A DNA stretch of 53,416 nucleotides from a virus. Of the stretch, positions 32,493 through 40,320 are shown piece by piece. The notes below the pieces were generated by a model. The model was not told the origin of the DNA. It ran no database searches and saw nothing but the letters and a program-made list of their open reading frames with translations. Both the position numbers and the translations under genes were made by a program. Positions within the stretch are counted from its first letter, which is position 1, and the number at the start of each line of letters is the position of its first letter. The stretch spans positions 1 to 53,416 of IMG/VR virus record IMGVR_UViG_3300033998_000181. One strand, 5' to 3'.

Positions 32493-32618
32493 AGAGAATA
32501 GAGAATAGAGAATAGAGAATAGAGAATAGAGAATAGAGAATAGAGAATAGAGAATAGAGAATAGAGAATAGAGAATAGAGAATAGAGAATAGAGAATAGA
32601 GAATAGAGAATAGAGAAC
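32493..32618 (+). repeat. Heptanucleotide microsatellite, AGAGAAT x17 plus one variant
   Basis: Seventeen perfect AGAGAAT units and a final AGAGAAC, between the promoter (32451-32479) and the ribosome site of the next gene. Purine-rich in the transcript. Copy number is expected to vary by replication slippage. Confidence 0.97.
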
Positions 32619-32635
32619 AGGAAGGAGGTGTGGAG

Positions 32636-32869
32636 TTGTATAGATATAGTCGTAGGAGCAGATACATGGACCCATTGACGAAACTACTACAGAAGGAGGA
32701 AGAGGAACAGGATTCGGAGTTCGTCAAGAAACGGCGCAGAGTTATGGCGATGATTGATAAGAGGCTCGAAGAGGAGGAGCGTCGACTGCGCAAGTTAGGT
32801 ACGTGTCCTATCTGCAATGTATATCTTACAACTACTGGACACTGCCCCTACGGGCACGTTAAGGAGTAG
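32636..32869 (+). CDS. Small basic zinc-ribbon-like protein
   Basis: 77 residues; TTG 32636, seven bases behind AAGGAGG, is preferred over the in-frame GTG that touches the site. Highly charged helix (LQKEEEEQDSEFVKKRRRVM) then C-terminal CPICNVYLTTTGHCPYGH, a four-ligand zinc motif. First gene after the heptanucleotide repeat. Probably nucleic-acid binding; unknown family. Confidence 0.7.
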   Translation: MYRYSRRSRYMDPLTKLLQKEEEEQDSEFVKKRRRVMAMIDKRLEEEERRLRKLGTCPICNVYLTTTGHCPYGHVKE

Positions 32870-32924
32870 GAGAGGTAAATAGTACAAGGACTTGCGGTTC
32901 AAAGGTAGGAGGACGCGGGCAGCG

Positions 32925-33033
32925 GGCCGAATTCCATCTGCCTATAGAAACCTATATCGCAGGCGGCCCATGCGAGTTAGGTGGCTAGGTAGCCAGAACG
33001 GGATGTAACCCATAGTGCCGATGGAATTCGGCC
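32925..33033 (+). ncRNA. Stem-closed structured RNA candidate 1
   Basis: A perfect 14-bp pairing GGCCGAATTCCATC (32925-32938) with GATGGAATTCGGCC (33020-33033) encloses ~80 bases containing small hairpins: TATAG-AAAC-CTATA, TGGC-TAGGTA-GCCA and GGG-ATGTAA-CCC. No coding sequence covers it, and it is not followed by a T-run, so it is not a simple terminator. It precedes a short gene and thyX. A cis-regulatory or independent phage RNA is possible. Confidence 0.6.
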
Positions 33034-33061
33034 TATGACATTTTCGAAAGGAGGTGAGCAC

Positions 33062-33220
33062 ATGTCACAACCACTGGTAAGTGATGGAGCACACAAGAGC
33101 ACAACACGATCGACCAGCGATGGCTGTGTTCAAGAGCACACAAGGATGAGTTGGGAGGGAACTAAACATGATTGTCTTAAAACCGACTTTCGAGATCATT
33201 ACACCTATGCCATGGGATGA
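33062..33220 (+). CDS. Short gene upstream of thyX, overlapping it
   Basis: 52 residues; ATG 33062 behind AAAGGAGGTGAG, one of the best ribosome sites here. Ser/Thr/His-rich (SQPLVSDGAHKSTTRSTSDG) without known motifs. Overlaps thyX by 53 bases. It may be a translated leader rather than a functional protein. Confidence 0.5.
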   Translation: MSQPLVSDGAHKSTTRSTSDGCVQEHTRMSWEGTKHDCLKTDFRDHYTYAMG

Positions 33221-33872
33221 AATGGTTAAGCACGTTGAGAGAGCTGGCCGCGTATGTTATAAGTCTGAATACAGAATCAAGCAAGGGTCCGCGACACAAT
33301 TCATCCGATATATGATTGATAGAGGTCATGAAAGTGTTATCGAACACATTGGCTTCTCAGTACTCTTTACAGTCGATCGCGGCATCACCCACGAACTGGT
33401 ACGGCATCGGCTCGCAAGCTACTCTCAGGAAAGTACCAGATACTGTAATTATGCAAATGCTCGATTCGGCAGTGAGATTGCCGTTATTGGCTTAGGCAAA
33501 GCAATGGATTTGGATTTTAGTATGGATGCCATTACGCCTGAAGAGGCGACACTCATCTTGCAAGAGTGGTTTCAAGCAATGCAGGATGCAGAGCAGCACT
33601 ACATGAAAATGATCGACCTTGGTGCTTCTGCACAAATCGCACGATCCGTTTTACCGCAAAGTGTCAAAGCGGACATTATGGTGACTGCTAACATTAGAGA
33701 ATGGAGACACATCCTTCGCTTACGTACATCTAGAGCAGCGCACCCACAAATGAGAGAAGTCATGATACCATTGCTTTTGAAACTAAAAACGGAATGTCCT
33801 GTGTTCTTCGGTGACATTAAGCCCGATCCTGAAAGTGTAAGGAGGCTTGGTCTTGATGATCCAAATCATTAA
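33168..33872 (+). CDS. thyX: Flavin-dependent thymidylate synthase ThyX
   Basis: 234 residues. ThyX signature RHRLASYSQESTRY (residues 79-92; RHR.7S), with an opening VCYKSEYRIKQGSATQFIRY, SVIEHIGFSVLFTVDRGITH, and a closing WRHILRLRTSRAAHPQMREV. It converts dUMP to dTMP using methylenetetrahydrofolate and FADH2. With dCMP deaminase and ribonucleotide reductase it supplies dTTP. ATG behind GGGAGGG. Confidence 0.96.
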   Translation: MIVLKPTFEIITPMPWDEMVKHVERAGRVCYKSEYRIKQGSATQFIRYMIDRGHESVIEHIGFSVLFTVDRGITHELVRHRLASYSQESTRYCNYANARFGSEIAVIGLGKAMDLDFSMDAITPEEATLILQEWFQAMQDAEQHYMKMIDLGASAQIARSVLPQSVKADIMVTANIREWRHILRLRTSRAAHPQMREVMIPLLLKLKTECPVFFGDIKPDPESVRRLGLDDPNH

Positions 33873-34092
33873 GGAGAATGGAGAAGTAATTCTCTGCGAA
33901 AAACTTTTAGGAGTCGCTTTTCGAGGTGGCGAAGTGTACCATGTAGTTGAGGGGAAGCTTGACCTAGTTGACATTCTCTATACGAAACATGTCATGAAAC
34001 ATCATGAGCTTAGTATACTTGATACTGTTCTCGCTAAACGAGCGCAGGGCAAAACTCTTCAAGTAGTGAAAGACTTTCCGCACCAACAGTAG
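33856..34092 (+). CDS. Small unknown protein after thyX
   Basis: 78 residues from ATG 33856 (a TTG at 33853 is equally well placed). It overlaps the thyX end by 17 bases. MIQIIKENGEVILCEKLLGV, GEVYHVVEGKLDLVDILYTK: small alpha/beta pattern with no family recognised. Confidence 0.6.
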   Translation: MIQIIKENGEVILCEKLLGVAFRGGEVYHVVEGKLDLVDILYTKHVMKHHELSILDTVLAKRAQGKTLQVVKDFPHQQ

Positions 34093-34162
34093 CGAACGTG
34101 GATGTGCAGCCGAAACGAAATAAGAATCACAATAGAGCACACAACGGACGCGGGGTGAGTAA

Positions 34163-34537
34163 ATGAACGCCAAAAATACTTTAAAAGAGGAGTGTAGTAG
34201 AAGGACTCAGTTGCGAGAAAAATATACTTGGAATGATTTCGAGCTGCGTCCTAGAAAACAGTTTCGCTTCCTTATTATGACTGAAGAAGGGTTAATCTAT
34301 AAGGAGAGTCAACTCCTCACAAAGATTCAGGAGCTGGAATCCAAAAGGGACGCAGAGCTGCACATGATTGCGGAGAAGTATAACAAACAAATCGATGAAC
34401 TAGTGAAGCAGTGCAATCACTGTTGGGATGATGGCTCCTCTGCGATCCGCGAACATAGAGCAGGATACGCCTCATACATGAGCGTATGTCAAGTTTGCGG
34501 TAAGGTTATAGATATGATTACAGGTGAAGGAAAATGA
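34163..34537 (+). CDS. Unknown protein with C-terminal zinc ribbon
   Basis: 124 residues. Basic N-terminus, a central coiled coil (QLLTKIQELESKRDAELHMI, EKYNKQIDELVKQ), then CNHCWDDG and CQVCGKVIDM, a treble-cleft-like four-Cys motif. It overlaps the resolvase start by four bases (ATGA), suggesting a partner role for the resolvase or nucleic-acid binding. Confidence 0.65.
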   Translation: MNAKNTLKEECSRRTQLREKYTWNDFELRPRKQFRFLIMTEEGLIYKESQLLTKIQELESKRDAELHMIAEKYNKQIDELVKQCNHCWDDGSSAIREHRAGYASYMSVCQVCGKVIDMITGEGK

Positions 34538-35076
34538 ACGATAACAGCAGAAATAGCTTTACTGAATTACTACAACAGGTACGTAGCAATATGAAACAAC
34601 AGCTGTTTATGGGACGTTTGTTAGCAATCGACCCAGGAGAAACTGTAGGTTGGGCACTGTTTCAAGCAGGGCAACTGACTGCGCATGGACAAATTACAGG
34701 ATCAGGCGAGGAGGTTATGGTAGCAACAGCCAATCTTATATATAAAACCTCTCCTGAAGTTGTAGTGTGCGAAGCGTATCGCATCTACAGTTGGAAGAAA
34801 GATCAGCACACTTGGAGTGATCTCTTCACGCCACGCTTAATAGGTGTAATTGAATACATGTGCGCAGCTCACGAACCATCGATTCCGCTTTTTTTCCAAA
34901 TGGCAGGAACTGCAAAAGGCTTCTGTACAGACGCAAAGTTAAAACAGTGGGGTTATTATAAACCAGGATTAAAACACGCACGTGATGCAATTCGTCACGG
35001 ATGTTACTGGTTGTTGTTCCACACCCCGATAGATGTCAAGGTTGAGCAGGGAGCAGGCAGACAGAGCAATAGGTAG
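34534..35076 (+). CDS. RuvC-like Holliday-junction resolvase
   Basis: 180 residues. RNase H-fold motifs: LLAIDPGETVGWAL (Asp33), EVVVCEAYRI (Glu80), GLKHARDAIRHGCYWLL (Asp151 and neighbours). They match phage RuvC-type resolvases that cut branched DNA before packaging. The first ~26 residues are an extension. Between a zinc-ribbon gene and the second RNA candidate. Confidence 0.82.
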   Translation: MNDNSRNSFTELLQQVRSNMKQQLFMGRLLAIDPGETVGWALFQAGQLTAHGQITGSGEEVMVATANLIYKTSPEVVVCEAYRIYSWKKDQHTWSDLFTPRLIGVIEYMCAAHEPSIPLFFQMAGTAKGFCTDAKLKQWGYYKPGLKHARDAIRHGCYWLLFHTPIDVKVEQGAGRQSNR

Positions 35077-35104
35077 GTTCGAGTTGTATCATGATATTGC
35101 TTGG

Positions 35105-35190
35105 TACTTAAATTGAGTCGCACCTTATCATGAAGGGGTATGGGGAGGGCGGCGTGGTTGGCGTACTCCTTCTAGGTGCGACCTAAAGTA
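35105..35190 (+). ncRNA. Stem-closed structured RNA candidate 2
   Basis: Nested pairings: TACTT (35105) with AAGTA (35186); GTCGCACCT (35117-35125) with AGGTGCGAC (35174-35182), 9 bp; GAAGGGGTA (35132-35140) with TACTCCTTC (35164-35172), 9 bp with one G-U. The apical loop is G-rich (GGGGAGGGCGGCG). It lies in a 133-base gap between the resolvase and a small gene. No T-run follows, so it is not a standard terminator. Confidence 0.6.
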
Positions 35191-35209
35191 CTGATGGAGG
35201 GTGGCGACG

Positions 35210-35525
35210 ATGTGCGACTGTCGTGAGCATCGAGCAGATGAAATTAAACGGCTAAAATCTCGTATACAGGTGTTGGAATCCTGCACGATAGACTTAATAA
35301 AAGCCGCTAGGCCCGCTTTAGAGTTTGTAGGGCGGTTCTTAAACTTTTGACCAGACCAAGGAAGAAGATATCTGTATTGACTTAGGTACAGTTATTCAAC
35401 GCGCTGAAGCTGCTATAGGACACGCATCACAGGGACAAGGAATCTCTGTAGTTTACAAAGGTATACCTGCGTCAAGAGAAATTGAGTATTGTCCGTTCTG
35501 CAGCAGTAGATTAAGTTGTGACTAA
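35210..35525 (+). CDS. Small zinc-ribbon protein, apparently read through a +1 frameshift
   Basis: ATG 35210 behind GGAGGG codes MCDCREHRADEIKRLKSRIQ and stops at TGA 35348-35350. Shifting +1 on TTTTGAC (TTT TGA C) continues in the next frame: FDQTKEEDICIDLGTVIQRA, GISVVYKGIPASREIEYCPF, CSSRLSCD to TAA 35523-35525. The combined 104-residue protein has Cys motifs at both ends. The second half has no start of its own. Programmed shift at an RF2-like site or a one-base indel; see findings. Confidence 0.6.
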
Positions 35526-35566
35526 AACCACATTGATGGTACAGATATCTGAAGGGAGGTATTTAG

Positions 35567-35674
35567 ATGCGCTGTCCTCGTTGTGGTGCAGATATGGTGC
35601 TTATACCTATTTCAGTAAAAGCTGGAAATTATGTATGTCCTCGTTGTGGTTATAAAGAGTACGTTCACGACTGA
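35567..35674 (+). CDS. 35-residue zinc ribbon
   Basis: ATG 35567 behind AAGGGAGGT. CPRCGADMVLIP and VCPRCGYKEY give a clean Cys4 zinc ribbon in 35 residues. Probably a nucleic-acid or protein-binding peptide; immediate neighbour of the dCMP deaminase. Confidence 0.75.
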   Translation: MRCPRCGADMVLIPISVKAGNYVCPRCGYKEYVHD

Positions 35675-35686
35675 TGAGGTGATACA

Positions 35687-36139
35687 ATGAGGCCTTCATG
35701 GGATGAGTTTTTTATGAATGTAGCGGTAAACCTTAAAACACGCTCTACTTGTCTACGAAGACAGGTTGGCGCTGTGCTTGTTGCTGAAAGACGTATACTT
35801 GCTACTGGCTACAATGGATCACCTCCCGGTGACGAACATTGCTCGGATATTGGCTGCCTGCGCCAAACTCTTGACATTCCATCTGGGGAGCGTCACGAAA
35901 TTTGTCGCGCAGTTCATGCGGAACAAAATTTGCTCGTGCAACTCGCCAAACATGGTACTACTTGGCCGAGTAGTGCTTGTGTAAAAGTTTACTGTACTAC
36001 GTTTCCTTGTTATATATGTGCAAAGCTTTTAGTGAGTATAGGTGTTAAAGAAATTTACTACATCGATGGTTATCCAGACAAATTATCGGAAGAGCTTCTC
36101 AAACGTATGAATGTGAGATGTATTCAGATGAAACTGTAA
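35687..36139 (+). CDS. dCMP deaminase
   Basis: 150 residues, ComEB/dCMP deaminase family: ATGYNGSPPGDEHC, catalytic HAEQN (His78, Glu80), FPCYICAKLL (zinc Cys108 and Cys111), IKEIYY-like GVKEIYYIDG. It converts dCMP to dUMP, feeding ThyX. Usual length. ATG behind GAGGTGA. Confidence 0.93.
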   Translation: MRPSWDEFFMNVAVNLKTRSTCLRRQVGAVLVAERRILATGYNGSPPGDEHCSDIGCLRQTLDIPSGERHEICRAVHAEQNLLVQLAKHGTTWPSSACVKVYCTTFPCYICAKLLVSIGVKEIYYIDGYPDKLSEELLKRMNVRCIQMKL

Positions 36140-36154
36140 GACGGAGGTGGGAAT

Positions 36155-36346
36155 ATGACAGACAGAGAACAGATTCTTATTAGCTGGGTCATTGAAGAGT
36201 CCAAACGAGTTGGTAGAGAATTAATCGAAGGATTCGACTATGAAGTACGCAATGAAGGCGACGCATTAATCTTAGTATATTACACTGACCCTGATTTCAG
36301 CAACGTACAGATCTTCGAAATTACTGATAATCCATTACTACACTAA
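36155..36346 (+). CDS. Small acidic protein of unknown function
   Basis: 63 residues; ATG behind GGAGGTGG. Helical opening (ISWVIEESKRVGRELIEGFD), then beta (GDALILVYYTDPDFSNVQIF). No family recognised. Follows the deaminase by 15 bases. Confidence 0.65.
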   Translation: MTDREQILISWVIEESKRVGRELIEGFDYEVRNEGDALILVYYTDPDFSNVQIFEITDNPLLH

Positions 36347-36356
36347 GGAGGCCATC

Positions 36357-36509
36357 ATGCAAAAGGAAAATAGTGGAGATAAAATGTTAAGACGGCTCGG
36401 GGATATAATGTCCTTAACGTCGGACGCGTTAACTATTGTTGCTTCTGTACTTATCATCAGATTCCTTTTAGAGACGTTGAAGGTTATTGAAGCGTTACGT
36501 ACTTTTTAG
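36357..36509 (+). CDS. Small membrane protein
   Basis: 50 residues; ATG 36357 behind AAGGAGG. One transmembrane helix near residues 24-42 (ALTIVASVLIIRFLLETL) after a charged N-terminus. Likely inner-membrane located; role unknown. Two further tiny genes follow directly. Confidence 0.65.
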   Translation: MQKENSGDKMLRRLGDIMSLTSDALTIVASVLIIRFLLETLKVIEALRTF

Positions 36510-36520
36510 GAGGTTAGATA

Positions 36521-36595
36521 GTGGTCAAAAATATTGTGTGGTTAGGTTATGTAGCTTTAGTAATTATGTACTTATATGCGACTATAAAAGGATAG
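36521..36595 (+). CDS. 24-residue membrane peptide
   Basis: GTG 36521 behind AGGAGGT. MVKNIVWLGYVALVIMYLYA then TIKG: almost entirely one transmembrane helix with a basic end. Ribosome site and spacing are good, so it is probably translated. Confidence 0.6.
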   Translation: MVKNIVWLGYVALVIMYLYATIKG

Positions 36596-36611
36596 AAAGG
36601 AGAAGAGATCA

Positions 36612-36752
36612 ATAACGAAAAGAAACTTATCGAGAGTTGAGAGACGTAAAGCGTGGCGTACTCGTTGGAAAGCAACAAAAACGTTACTAGAAGGCAACAG
36701 AAGCGAAAGACGTAGACAATGGAGGGAAAGTTGGAAAGAATATACGGTATAG
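36612..36752 (+). CDS. Possible 46-residue basic peptide with ATA start
   Basis: No standard start; ATA 36612 lies behind AAAGGAGAAGAG. The sequence is Arg/Lys/Trp-rich (TKRNLSRVERRKAWRTRWKA, RSERRRQWRESWKEYTV). Ends 12 bases before the helicase gene. Tentative. Confidence 0.35.
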   Translation: MTKRNLSRVERRKAWRTRWKATKTLLEGNRSERRRQWRESWKEYTV

Positions 36753-36764
36753 TGAGGGATCAAC

Positions 36765-38132
36765 ATGCAAGCACTTGAGTTAAAGCCACATCAGATAGAG
36801 GGCATAGATATACTAGTACGTCACGGAAGATTCCTGCTCGCAGACAAAGCTGGATTAGGTAAGACAGCAACTGTATTGAAAGCGGTCGAGAAACTCCAAG
36901 CTTTCCCTGCTCTAGTACTAGCTCCCAAGAACGCGCTCGGTGTATGGGAGTCAGAAGCTGAACAATGGCTCGACATGCCGGTAGCTATTTACAGTGGACC
37001 TCCTAAATGGAGGAAACAAGCTTGGCTACGTTTCGTAGAAAATCAACTACCATTTTTAGTAGCTAACTACGCCTTCATAGAAGAAATCTCAAAGCTCAAA
37101 AGTACGTGGCCAATTATAATAGCAGATGAAATTCACTTAGCAGGCTTGCTAAACCATAAATCGCAAACGTTCAGAAGGTTCAAGAATCTATTAAGGAGTA
37201 AGTATCTGTTCCTCGTAACAGGCTCTCCAATGAGGAAAAATCCTGCAGACTTATATGCACCACTCCATCTAATTGCACCCAAAGATTTTCCTAGCTACTG
37301 GAAATTTGTCTATCAACACTGTGTTGTAATAGAAGAGCCGTTTGGCAAAACTATCGAACCACTTCCTAAGAATCCTACTGCATTCCGTGCAATGGTAAAG
37401 AGGTATATGCTTCGGAGGTCAGAGCTCCCAGACTTGCCTCCGAAGCAACGTTTCCCTTTACCAATCATTATGACACCTAAACAGGAAGAATTGTATATAG
37501 AAATGGCCGAGGAAATGATCGCCGCAATGGACAATCAAATTGCTATTGCTCCCAACCCAATGGTAAGGGACATGCGGCTGCGTCAGTTGTTGGTAAGTCC
37601 CCTCTTGTTAGGTTTCAAAGACAAAGGTGCTATACTAGAAACACTCCCTGAGTTTGTGTGGACTGAGTATAGAGAAGACAACGCAGTTGCAGTTTTTACA
37701 CCTTTTAGAGAGGCAGTACCATTAATAGTAGACGAACTTAAGAAGGTATCGGATTTCGTCGGTACTATAACAGGTGGGATGAGCTACAAAGCAATTTCTG
37801 ATACCTACAAACATTTTCAGTCACTGAGTACTAAGAGGAAAGCTATTGTTTGTACAATTGCAAGTAGTACATCCTTTACCATTCACGAAGCGAATGTTGC
37901 ATATTTCGCCGGATGTGAGTGGGACTTTAACATGAATGAGCAAGCAGAGAAACGCATCCATAGAGAAGGACAAAAGAAGAATGTACGCATATACTATATG
38001 ATGCATAGAGGTACCATTGACGAGCATGTTATAGATATTGTAATCAACAAAAAAGTAGGTATTGATGTGGTACTCAGTCCAGAGCACTTACTGCCGATCA
38101 ATTACAAAAGACGGTTGGTACAGCAAACTTGA
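36765..38132 (+). CDS. SNF2-type DNA helicase / ATPase
   Basis: 455 residues. Motif I LLADKAGLGKTATVLKA (Lys33), Ia VLAPKNALGVWESE, II IIADEIHLA (DEIH 121-124), III LVTGSPMRKNPADLY, V-VI CTIASSTSFTIHEA and EQAEKRIHREGQKKNVRIYY. This is the superfamily 2 SNF2-like arrangement (short form) common in phages. Likely DNA remodelling during replication or recombination. Starts the module that continues with nuclease, Sak4-like ATPase and SSB-like protein. Confidence 0.9.
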   Translation: MQALELKPHQIEGIDILVRHGRFLLADKAGLGKTATVLKAVEKLQAFPALVLAPKNALGVWESEAEQWLDMPVAIYSGPPKWRKQAWLRFVENQLPFLVANYAFIEEISKLKSTWPIIIADEIHLAGLLNHKSQTFRRFKNLLRSKYLFLVTGSPMRKNPADLYAPLHLIAPKDFPSYWKFVYQHCVVIEEPFGKTIEPLPKNPTAFRAMVKRYMLRRSELPDLPPKQRFPLPIIMTPKQEELYIEMAEEMIAAMDNQIAIAPNPMVRDMRLRQLLVSPLLLGFKDKGAILETLPEFVWTEYREDNAVAVFTPFREAVPLIVDELKKVSDFVGTITGGMSYKAISDTYKHFQSLSTKRKAIVCTIASSTSFTIHEANVAYFAGCEWDFNMNEQAEKRIHREGQKKNVRIYYMMHRGTIDEHVIDIVINKKVGIDVVLSPEHLLPINYKRRLVQQT

Positions 38133-38158
38133 AACTTTTAAAAGCTTTTAAAATCCTC

Positions 38159-38187
38159 TTGCTTTTTGTTGCATTTTGTAATATAAT
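38159..38187 (+). promoter_or_regulatory. Family II promoter for the recombination/replication genes
   Basis: TTGCTT (38159-38164), 17 bases, TATAAT (38182-38187), then AGAATCA. Upstream AACTTTTAAAAGCTTTTAAAAT. A second entry point inside the rightward operon. Confidence 0.8.
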
Positions 38188-38214
38188 AGAATCAGAAGAA
38201 AGGAAGTGATGCTA

Positions 38215-38316
38215 TTGCGGAAGTGGTTAACAGACATTCAAGAACTGCGTGTGGCATGTGTCCTTAACTCTTTAGCTATACTTGCGTTAGCTATAACACT
38301 TCTCATACGCAAGTAA
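38215..38316 (+). CDS. 33-residue membrane peptide
   Basis: TTG 38215 behind AAGGAAG (an ATG at 38209 is closer to the site). RKWLTDIQELRVACV then LNSLAILALAITLLIRK: one transmembrane helix. First open frame after the promoter at 38159. Role unknown. Confidence 0.55.
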   Translation: MRKWLTDIQELRVACVLNSLAILALAITLLIRK

Positions 38317-38334
38317 TGTGAGAGGAGGTGTTGT

Positions 38335-39438
38335 ATGGAAGACAAAAATTATATCTCTTTGCACACTCATGACAGGATCAATTTTAAGAGGTGTCGTTTG
38401 AGATGGTACCTGGCTAGCGATCTTAAATTGCACCTAGTACCGAAGGAAGAATCGAGTAGTGCTCTTTGGTTTGGGACTGGGATACACTTTGCACTTGAGG
38501 ACTTCCACGGCTATAGACGCTTCTCTTCACCAAGACATGCGTTTCAGGCCTTCTACAATTGCTTTAGAGATTACTACCCCGAACAGATGCCTGTAGATCA
38601 CGAAGACTTACTTGAGTTAGGACACGGTATCTTAGAGTACTATCCGATTTGGTTATCACAGCGAGACGAGTACAAAACACTTTGGGTAGACGGAGTACCT
38701 CAAGTAGAGGTTGATTTCAGTATTCCTATTCCCGAACTAACAGAGTACGTAGGAAAGGAGGTTAGATACGAAGGAACGTTTGACCGCGTCGTTACTGACC
38801 CCTTTGGGCGTCTTTGGGTAATGGACTACAAGACAGCAAAGCAGTTTGATACACTAAAACTGGAACTAGATGCTCAGGTTAGTGCTTACGCTTGGGCTGC
38901 AGAACAACACTATGGAAGGCCTGTAGAAGGTATGATTTATTTACAATTTAAGAAGGCTTATCCAAAATACCCTCGTAAGACATCTCAAGGCCTGAGCGTC
39001 GATAAGAAGCAGTATACAACAGCAAGACTGTTCAAATTAGCATTAGCTGAGATGGGTTACGTACCAGGAAAAACGTTGCCCGAAAAGTATGTCGACTTTA
39101 TCAATTATTTAGTTGAACAAGAGACGCCGGAGGGGGATAGATTCATACGTTGGGACTTGGTAAGACGTAACGATGCGGCGAAACAGTTCGAGTATAATAA
39201 CATCGTACTCGAAGGTATGGACATGCTAGATCCTAACCTTCGAATTTATCCTAACCCTACTCGAGACTGTTCGTGGGATTGCCCTTACCGTAGTGTGCAT
39301 TTAGCGATGATGGATGGTAGTGATTGGGAGTATATATTAGAAGAAGGATTCAGAAAGAAAGAGGAGGATAGGAGACCGTGGTTGAGCAAAATCAAGTGGG
39401 AGGATCCGCAACTGCCTCAAACGTCACTTCTTCGGTAA
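38335..39438 (+). CDS. PD-(D/E)XK nuclease (RecB/Cas4-like)
   Basis: 367 residues; ATG behind GAGGAGGTG. INFKRCRLRWYLASDLKLHL opening, ALWFGTGIHFALEDF, then catalytic YEGTFDRVVTD ... WVMDYKTAKQFD with LDAQVSAYAWAAEQHYGRPV (motifs I-III of the family). A C-terminal CSWDCPYRS could hold part of an Fe-S cluster. It pairs with the Sak4-like ATPase that overlaps it by 61 bases, pointing to recombination. Confidence 0.88.
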   Translation: MEDKNYISLHTHDRINFKRCRLRWYLASDLKLHLVPKEESSSALWFGTGIHFALEDFHGYRRFSSPRHAFQAFYNCFRDYYPEQMPVDHEDLLELGHGILEYYPIWLSQRDEYKTLWVDGVPQVEVDFSIPIPELTEYVGKEVRYEGTFDRVVTDPFGRLWVMDYKTAKQFDTLKLELDAQVSAYAWAAEQHYGRPVEGMIYLQFKKAYPKYPRKTSQGLSVDKKQYTTARLFKLALAEMGYVPGKTLPEKYVDFINYLVEQETPEGDRFIRWDLVRRNDAAKQFEYNNIVLEGMDMLDPNLRIYPNPTRDCSWDCPYRSVHLAMMDGSDWEYILEEGFRKKEEDRRPWLSKIKWEDPQLPQTSLLR

Positions 39439-40271
39439 AGACAACGTCAACGCAAACGTCGCGACCACCGTTCACGATTGTGTCATCCAAAAGAGTACAT
39501 CGATGGTTAAAGGCTATGATTTACGGTGATTTTGGCGTAGGTAAAACTACACTTGCTACTAGTTCGGTGGAAGTACCAGAGATGAACGATTGTTTATTCT
39601 GTTCAGCGGAAGCAGGCGACATGTCCATCTCTGACTTCGACATTGATATGGTTTCCGTGCGAAATTATGCACAACTTGCACGTCTGCATGAGTTTTTACG
39701 TTTACATTGTAAGTATCGGGACGAAAACGACATCGAATCACTACGCAAGTTAGAAGCTAAGTACAAACAAGTGCCAGTGGAAGAGATTGAGGAACCAAGA
39801 CAATACCGCACAGTAATTTTGGATACCCTGAACGAAATTCAGAAGTACGCGATGTACCAGCTGTTGGGTATCGTAGTCGGTGAACAGCCGCTCGATGTGG
39901 AGCCTGAAAGTCCGCAATTTAAAGAGTGGAACTTAGCCACCGAAATGATCCGCCTACTGGTACGTTCCTTCCGTGACTTACCAATGCACGTCATCTTTGT
40001 GTGTTCAGAGCAAGTCAGCGAAGATGAGCGCAAACGGCGAATTCGCACTCCTGGACTACCGGGTAAACTGGCCAACGAAGTACAAGGGTTCTTGGACATG
40101 GTTGGCTACTACGTAGCTGCTCAAATGGAAGGCGGCGAAATCAAAAGGCGGTTATTCTTAGTGCCTGGCCAAACGTACCAGGCGAAGAATAGATTTGCAG
40201 GTTGGGATGGCAAGTACATTGACAATCCGACGATGAAGGACATTTACGCTCTTATGCGAAAAAGAGCCTAG
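39378..40271 (+). CDS. Sak4-like RecA-fold ATPase
   Basis: 297 residues; GTG 39378 behind GGATAGGAG, inside the nuclease gene. Walker A MIYGDFGVGKTTLAT, Walker B YRTVILDTLNEIQ, then HVIFVCSEQVSED. This is the AAA_24/Sak4 single-strand annealing ATPase group. Works with the SSB-like protein downstream in phage recombination. The first ~35 residues are a low-complexity Ser/Thr extension. Confidence 0.85.
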   Translation: MVEQNQVGGSATASNVTSSVKTTSTQTSRPPFTIVSSKRVHRWLKAMIYGDFGVGKTTLATSSVEVPEMNDCLFCSAEAGDMSISDFDIDMVSVRNYAQLARLHEFLRLHCKYRDENDIESLRKLEAKYKQVPVEEIEEPRQYRTVILDTLNEIQKYAMYQLLGIVVGEQPLDVEPESPQFKEWNLATEMIRLLVRSFRDLPMHVIFVCSEQVSEDERKRRIRTPGLPGKLANEVQGFLDMVGYYVAAQMEGGEIKRRLFLVPGQTYQAKNRFAGWDGKYIDNPTMKDIYALMRKRA

Positions 40272-40320
40272 GCGCGGGGCTCACTACCATATAGTAAACA
40301 AATATAAGGAGGTTTCTTAA

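Noticed and set aside
32470-32817. Minus-strand frame over the heptanucleotide repeat
   Set aside because: Translation of a satellite repeat; no biological support.
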